NCBI GenBank assembly: GCA_964486865.1
Contig: CAZAOZ010000086.1
Location: 1-9,342, forward strand
Source of the DNA: Ga0077527 sp964486865
GTDB taxonomy: Bacteria; Pseudomonadota; Gammaproteobacteria; Burkholderiales; SG8-41
Direction: 5' to 3'
DNA: 9,342 bases
Part shown: piece by piece, positions 7,696-9,342 of the stretch
Layout of the letters: every line of letters begins with the position of its first letter
Numbering within the stretch: position 1 is the first letter of the stretch
Notes under the pieces: model-generated
Database searches by the model: none
What the model was told of the DNA's origin: nothing
Seen by the model: the letters and a program-made list of their open reading frames with translations, nothing else
Position numbers and translations under genes: made by a program

Positions 7696-7857
7696 CTACG
7701 GCCGTTTCGGCGTCTTGTATTCGACTTCCTTCTGTAACGGTTTCCAGACGGTTTCGTAACCGACAAACCCCTTTTCGTTGGGTGCCATCTGACGCGTTGT
7801 GTAATAAGGCGTGTGGCCGTCAGGAACCGGGGTGGTATTGGGTTTTTGCTCGCTCAT
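7696..7857 (-). CDS. Small hypothetical protein, 53 aa
   Basis: A short open frame encoding 53 residues, beginning MSEQKPNTTPVPDGHTPYY and ending in KTPKRP. It is hydrophilic and rich in Pro, Thr, Lys and Tyr. It has no Cys, transmembrane segment or signal peptide, and I recognise no family. Evidence that it is real: a good Shine-Dalgarno (AAGGTG, about 8 nt before ATG), normal-looking codon use, and an otherwise empty gap of over 340 nt between the sat terminator and the FKBP gene. It follows the FKBP gene by 77 nt in the same direction, with a weak terminator-like hairpin between them. It may be a last, lower-expressed member of the apr-side cluster or a separate unit. A small cytoplasmic accessory protein is possible, but function is unknown. 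Confidence 0.68.
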   Translation of the reverse strand: MSEQKPNTTPVPDGHTPYYTTRQMAPNEKGFVGYETVWKPLQKEVEYKTPKRP

Positions 7858-7892
7858 AAATAAGTCACCTTTTTTCGTGAAGTCAGGATTGC

Positions 7893-7919
7893 AAGTAACA
7901 AAGCCGGAAGTTGTCCGGC
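7893..7919 (-). terminator. Weak terminator-like hairpin after the FKBP gene
   Basis: On the minus strand GCCGGA (7919-7914), loop CAACT, TCCGGC (7908-7903) form a perfect 6-bp stem followed by an imperfect T-rich tail, TTTGTTACTT (7902-7893). It starts 15 nt after the FKBP stop codon. The broken T run suggests partial termination, which would lower expression of the 53-aa gene relative to the cluster above it. Confidence 0.42.
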
Positions 7920-7934
7920 CATTCTACCCCGCGC

Positions 7935-8444
7935 TCAAACAGGTCTCATCAGCGCCGGGTCGACATCCGCGCCCGCGACGACCGCCTGGCCCGCCCTTGT
8001 CTCTTCATCTGTGGCGTCGCGCACAGTCAGTATCTCGAGCTTGAACACAACCGCTCTGCCGCAAAGCGGATTATTGCCATCGACGGTCAGTGTTTCATCG
8101 TCCACCCGCGTCACGAGAAAACTGCGGGTCTGGCCTTTGTCATTTTCCATGAGGATGGAAGTGCCGATCTGCCGATACTCCTCAGGGACATTCTCGATAC
8201 GATCGGTAAAGACCAGCGACTCGTCTCTGAGGCCGAAGATCTGGTTGCCGTCGATTGGCACTTCAATGACATCGCCTGTGGACTTGCCCGCCAGCGCCAT
8301 ATGGACTGAAGGCGCCAGAATTTCATTGTGTCCGTGTACATAGCTCAACGGGAATTCGACCCGGGTGATGACGTGCCCCGTCTTGCTGTCGGTCACCTTG
8401 TAGGTGAGTTCTACAAACTTGCCGTCCTGGATGGTTTCACGCAT
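7935..8444 (-). CDS. SlyD-like FKBP-type peptidyl-prolyl isomerase, divergent active site
   Basis: A 169-aa protein with the SlyD layout. An FKBP half (residues about 8-75, VELTYKVTDSKTGHVI and SYVHGHNEILAPSVHMAL) is followed by an inserted chaperone flap (about 76-125). The frame then returns to the FKBP strand with VDGNNPLCGRAVVFKLEI (121-138), matching the SlyD signature DGNHPLAG. SlyD proteins combine proline isomerization with chaperone activity and help mature metalloenzymes such as hydrogenases. Here the usual IPGLE-type active-site segment reads LAPSVH, and the conserved VDY-type Asp is replaced (ELTY). The His/Cys-rich metal tail is absent, so isomerase activity is doubtful while chaperone function may remain. 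ATG 8444 begins at the conserved fold, 20 nt after the previous stop, but has no visible Shine-Dalgarno; translational coupling is likely. The frame is open up to 8534, but that part overlaps the previous gene. The apr context suggests a role in APS reductase assembly (inference). Confidence 0.86.
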   Translation of the reverse strand: MRETIQDGKFVELTYKVTDSKTGHVITRVEFPLSYVHGHNEILAPSVHMALAGKSTGDVIEVPIDGNQIFGLRDESLVFTDRIENVPEEYRQIGTSILMENDKGQTRSFLVTRVDDETLTVDGNNPLCGRAVVFKLEILTVRDATDEETRAGQAVVAGADVDPALMRPV

Positions 8445-8464
8445 ATCAAATGTGGGAGAGTCGC

Positions 8465-8872
8465 TCAGAAAATGGATGCGCCAAAAATCCTGACCGCACC
8501 ATCTTCGTAACCGAGGACAAGCCTGCCCAGCCACTCGCCCGGCTTTTTGGTACTCCGCTGCCGGTAAAGGATCGTCACGTGTTCGCCCCGGCGAATCATG
8601 CCGAGCGAGTCGAAGTCCTCGGACAGACTTCTCGCCAGTTCGCTGTTTGCGAACTGGTGTCCCGCCACGACTTGATCCATCGCGCGCGCCAGTGAAATGG
8701 AGAAATTCCTGGTGAATTCCCCGTACTTGCCCTCGTTCGAGTGTTTCACGAGGTCGCGCCAGAGAGGATTGGCCATGGCCATGATTTCCTCGTCGGTCTT
8801 TTCAATGATGTTCATGCGACCCTCGGGACGATCGGAGGAGACCGGCTTTACCGGACTGTCAACACTCGACAT
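8465..8872 (-). CDS. Hypothetical protein next to aprA, 135 aa
   Basis: I do not recognise a named family. It is a soluble 135-aa protein with no signal peptide, membrane segment or Cys. After a polar 19-residue start comes a helical part (about 22-70, with TDEEIMAMANPLWRDLVKHS and GEFTRNFS). A strand-rich part follows (about 95-133, with HVTILYRQR, EWLGRLVLGYEDGAVRIFGASIF). A helix-then-curved-sheet pattern of this size recalls the NTF2-like/cystatin-like fold, but that is only an impression. ATG 8872 has a GAGAGG Shine-Dalgarno 5 nt away; the internal ATG at 8815 also has a GAGGG and is a possible second start. It lies 56 nt after aprA, behind a strong hairpin, and 20 nt before the FKBP gene, so the three are probably co-transcribed. 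A part in APS reductase assembly, electron transfer or regulation is guesswork from position. Confidence 0.83.
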   Translation of the reverse strand: MSSVDSPVKPVSSDRPEGRMNIIEKTDEEIMAMANPLWRDLVKHSNEGKYGEFTRNFSISLARAMDQVVAGHQFANSELARSLSEDFDSLGMIRRGEHVTILYRQRSTKKPGEWLGRLVLGYEDGAVRIFGASIF

Positions 8873-8886
8873 GTCGGCCTCTCACG

Positions 8887-8923
8887 CCCCAGGCAGAAGC
8901 GCTGCGCGGGCTTCTGCCTGGGG
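8887..8923 (-). repeat. Perfect 14-bp hairpin between aprA and the next gene
   Basis: CCCCAGGCAGAAGC (8887-8900) and GCTTCTGCCTGGGG (8910-8923) are exact reverse complements separated by 9 nt. On the minus-strand transcript the hairpin starts 5 nt after the aprA stop and ends 3 nt before the Shine-Dalgarno of the 135-aa gene. There is no T run after it, so it is not a standard intrinsic terminator. More likely it stabilizes the abundant aprBA message against 3' exonucleases, or sets a step-down in expression of the downstream genes. Confidence 0.75.
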
Positions 8924-8928
8924 AATCG

Positions 8929-9342
8929 TTACTCGCCTTCCGAAACCAGGTGATAACAAGGTGCCTTCTCCATGGTGTATTCGCCGGTTTTCGGATCGCG
9001 ACGCGAAACAGTCAGCACATGCCAGTTTTCGTCGTCCACCTTCATGGCGTCGCCACGGTAGTAGTAACCAGGCCAACGGGTTTCCTTGCGGAACAGCGTG
9101 TGCTGCGTGACGCACTCTGCAGCACGATGACGGTGCATCAATTCCCACGCACGCAGCAGCTCGTGAATATCCTTCGCAGCCAGACTCTGAAGGTCTTCCT
9201 CCATGATCTTGAGTTTCTTGAGGCCGATATTCAGGAGCTTCTCGTTGGTCATGTAGTTGACGGTCACCCCGCCGCAATACTCGTCCATCAGCTTCTGCAG
9301 GCGGTCCAGGCCCTGCTTGGGATTGATGTAGTGCGGGTTGAC
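8929..9342 (-). CDS. aprA: Adenylylsulfate (APS) reductase alpha subunit, C-terminal part
   Basis: The last 137 codons of a minus-strand gene whose 5' part lies beyond the right edge. The reading frame is open from the window end to TAA at 8931-8929. The sequence matches the AprA C-terminal region: a helical part (VNPHYINPKQGLDRLQKL, then AAKDIHELLRAWELMHRHRA), then WPGYYYRGDAMKVDDENWHV, and the ending APCYHLVSEGE. AprA is the FAD subunit of dissimilatory APS reductase (EC 1.8.99.2). With the iron-sulfur subunit AprB it interconverts sulfite plus AMP and APS in the cytoplasm. Beside sat in a proteobacterium it most likely runs oxidatively; direction cannot be proven from this part. aprB is expected just upstream, outside the window. 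The FAD-binding and catalytic residues are not in view. Confidence 0.95.
   Translation of the reverse strand, partial: VNPHYINPKQGLDRLQKLMDEYCGGVTVNYMTNEKLLNIGLKKLKIMEEDLQSLAAKDIHELLRAWELMHRHRAAECVTQHTLFRKETRWPGYYYRGDAMKVDDENWHVLTVSRRDPKTGEYTMEKAPCYHLVSEGE

Noticed and set aside
8445..8534. N-terminal extension of the FKBP gene to an upstream ATG at 8534
   Set aside because: The extra 30 residues (Cys/Arg/Trp-rich) overlap the 3' end of the 135-aa gene and have no FKBP similarity. The conserved fold begins just after Met at 8444.
8882..9277. Minus-strand open frame in another phase across aprA
   Set aside because: The phase of 8929-9342 gives a clear AprA C-terminus. This alternative has an Arg/Gly/Pro-rich shadow composition.

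Overview
The window reads as chromosomal DNA of a Gram-negative, sulfur-oxidizing proteobacterium, probably beta- or gammaproteobacterial. The evidence is an RND tripartite efflux pump (which needs an outer membrane), a proteobacterial-looking initiator tRNA, and two genes of the dissimilatory APS pathway: the 3' end of aprA and a complete sat. Composition is moderately GC-rich throughout. No transposase, integrase, CRISPR array or direct repeat was seen, so this looks like core genome rather than a mobile island. Placement below phylum level is inference.

Left edge (1-234): the 5' part of an initiator tRNA-Met(CAU) on the minus strand runs off the window. It is preceded by a near-consensus sigma70 promoter. 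Positions 235-6046 hold a three-gene minus-strand operon, in transcription order: TolC-family outer-membrane channel, periplasmic adaptor, RND inner-membrane transporter. The first two overlap by 4 nt, and the second and third are 23 nt apart. Together they would form an envelope-spanning, proton-driven export complex. The substrate cannot be read from the sequence.

Positions 6047-6290 are a divergent intergenic region between the efflux operon and sat. It contains several palindromes but no convincing sigma70 promoter. Positions 6291-7526 encode sat (ATP sulfurylase) on the plus strand, followed by a strong hairpin terminator that can work in both directions.

On the right, a minus-strand cluster runs toward sat: the aprA 3' end (window edge), an unknown 135-aa protein, a divergent SlyD/FKBP-type protein, and an unknown 53-aa protein. 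AprBA oxidizes sulfite plus AMP to APS, and Sat converts APS plus pyrophosphate to sulfate and ATP. The two halves of the pathway therefore converge here. The genes between them may be accessory to APS reductase (inference). This apr-side cluster is the most interesting part of the window. Other points of interest are a perfect 14-bp intercistronic hairpin behind aprA, a terminator-shaped hairpin inside the start of the TolC-family gene, and a 17-nt palindrome in the sat/efflux intergenic region.
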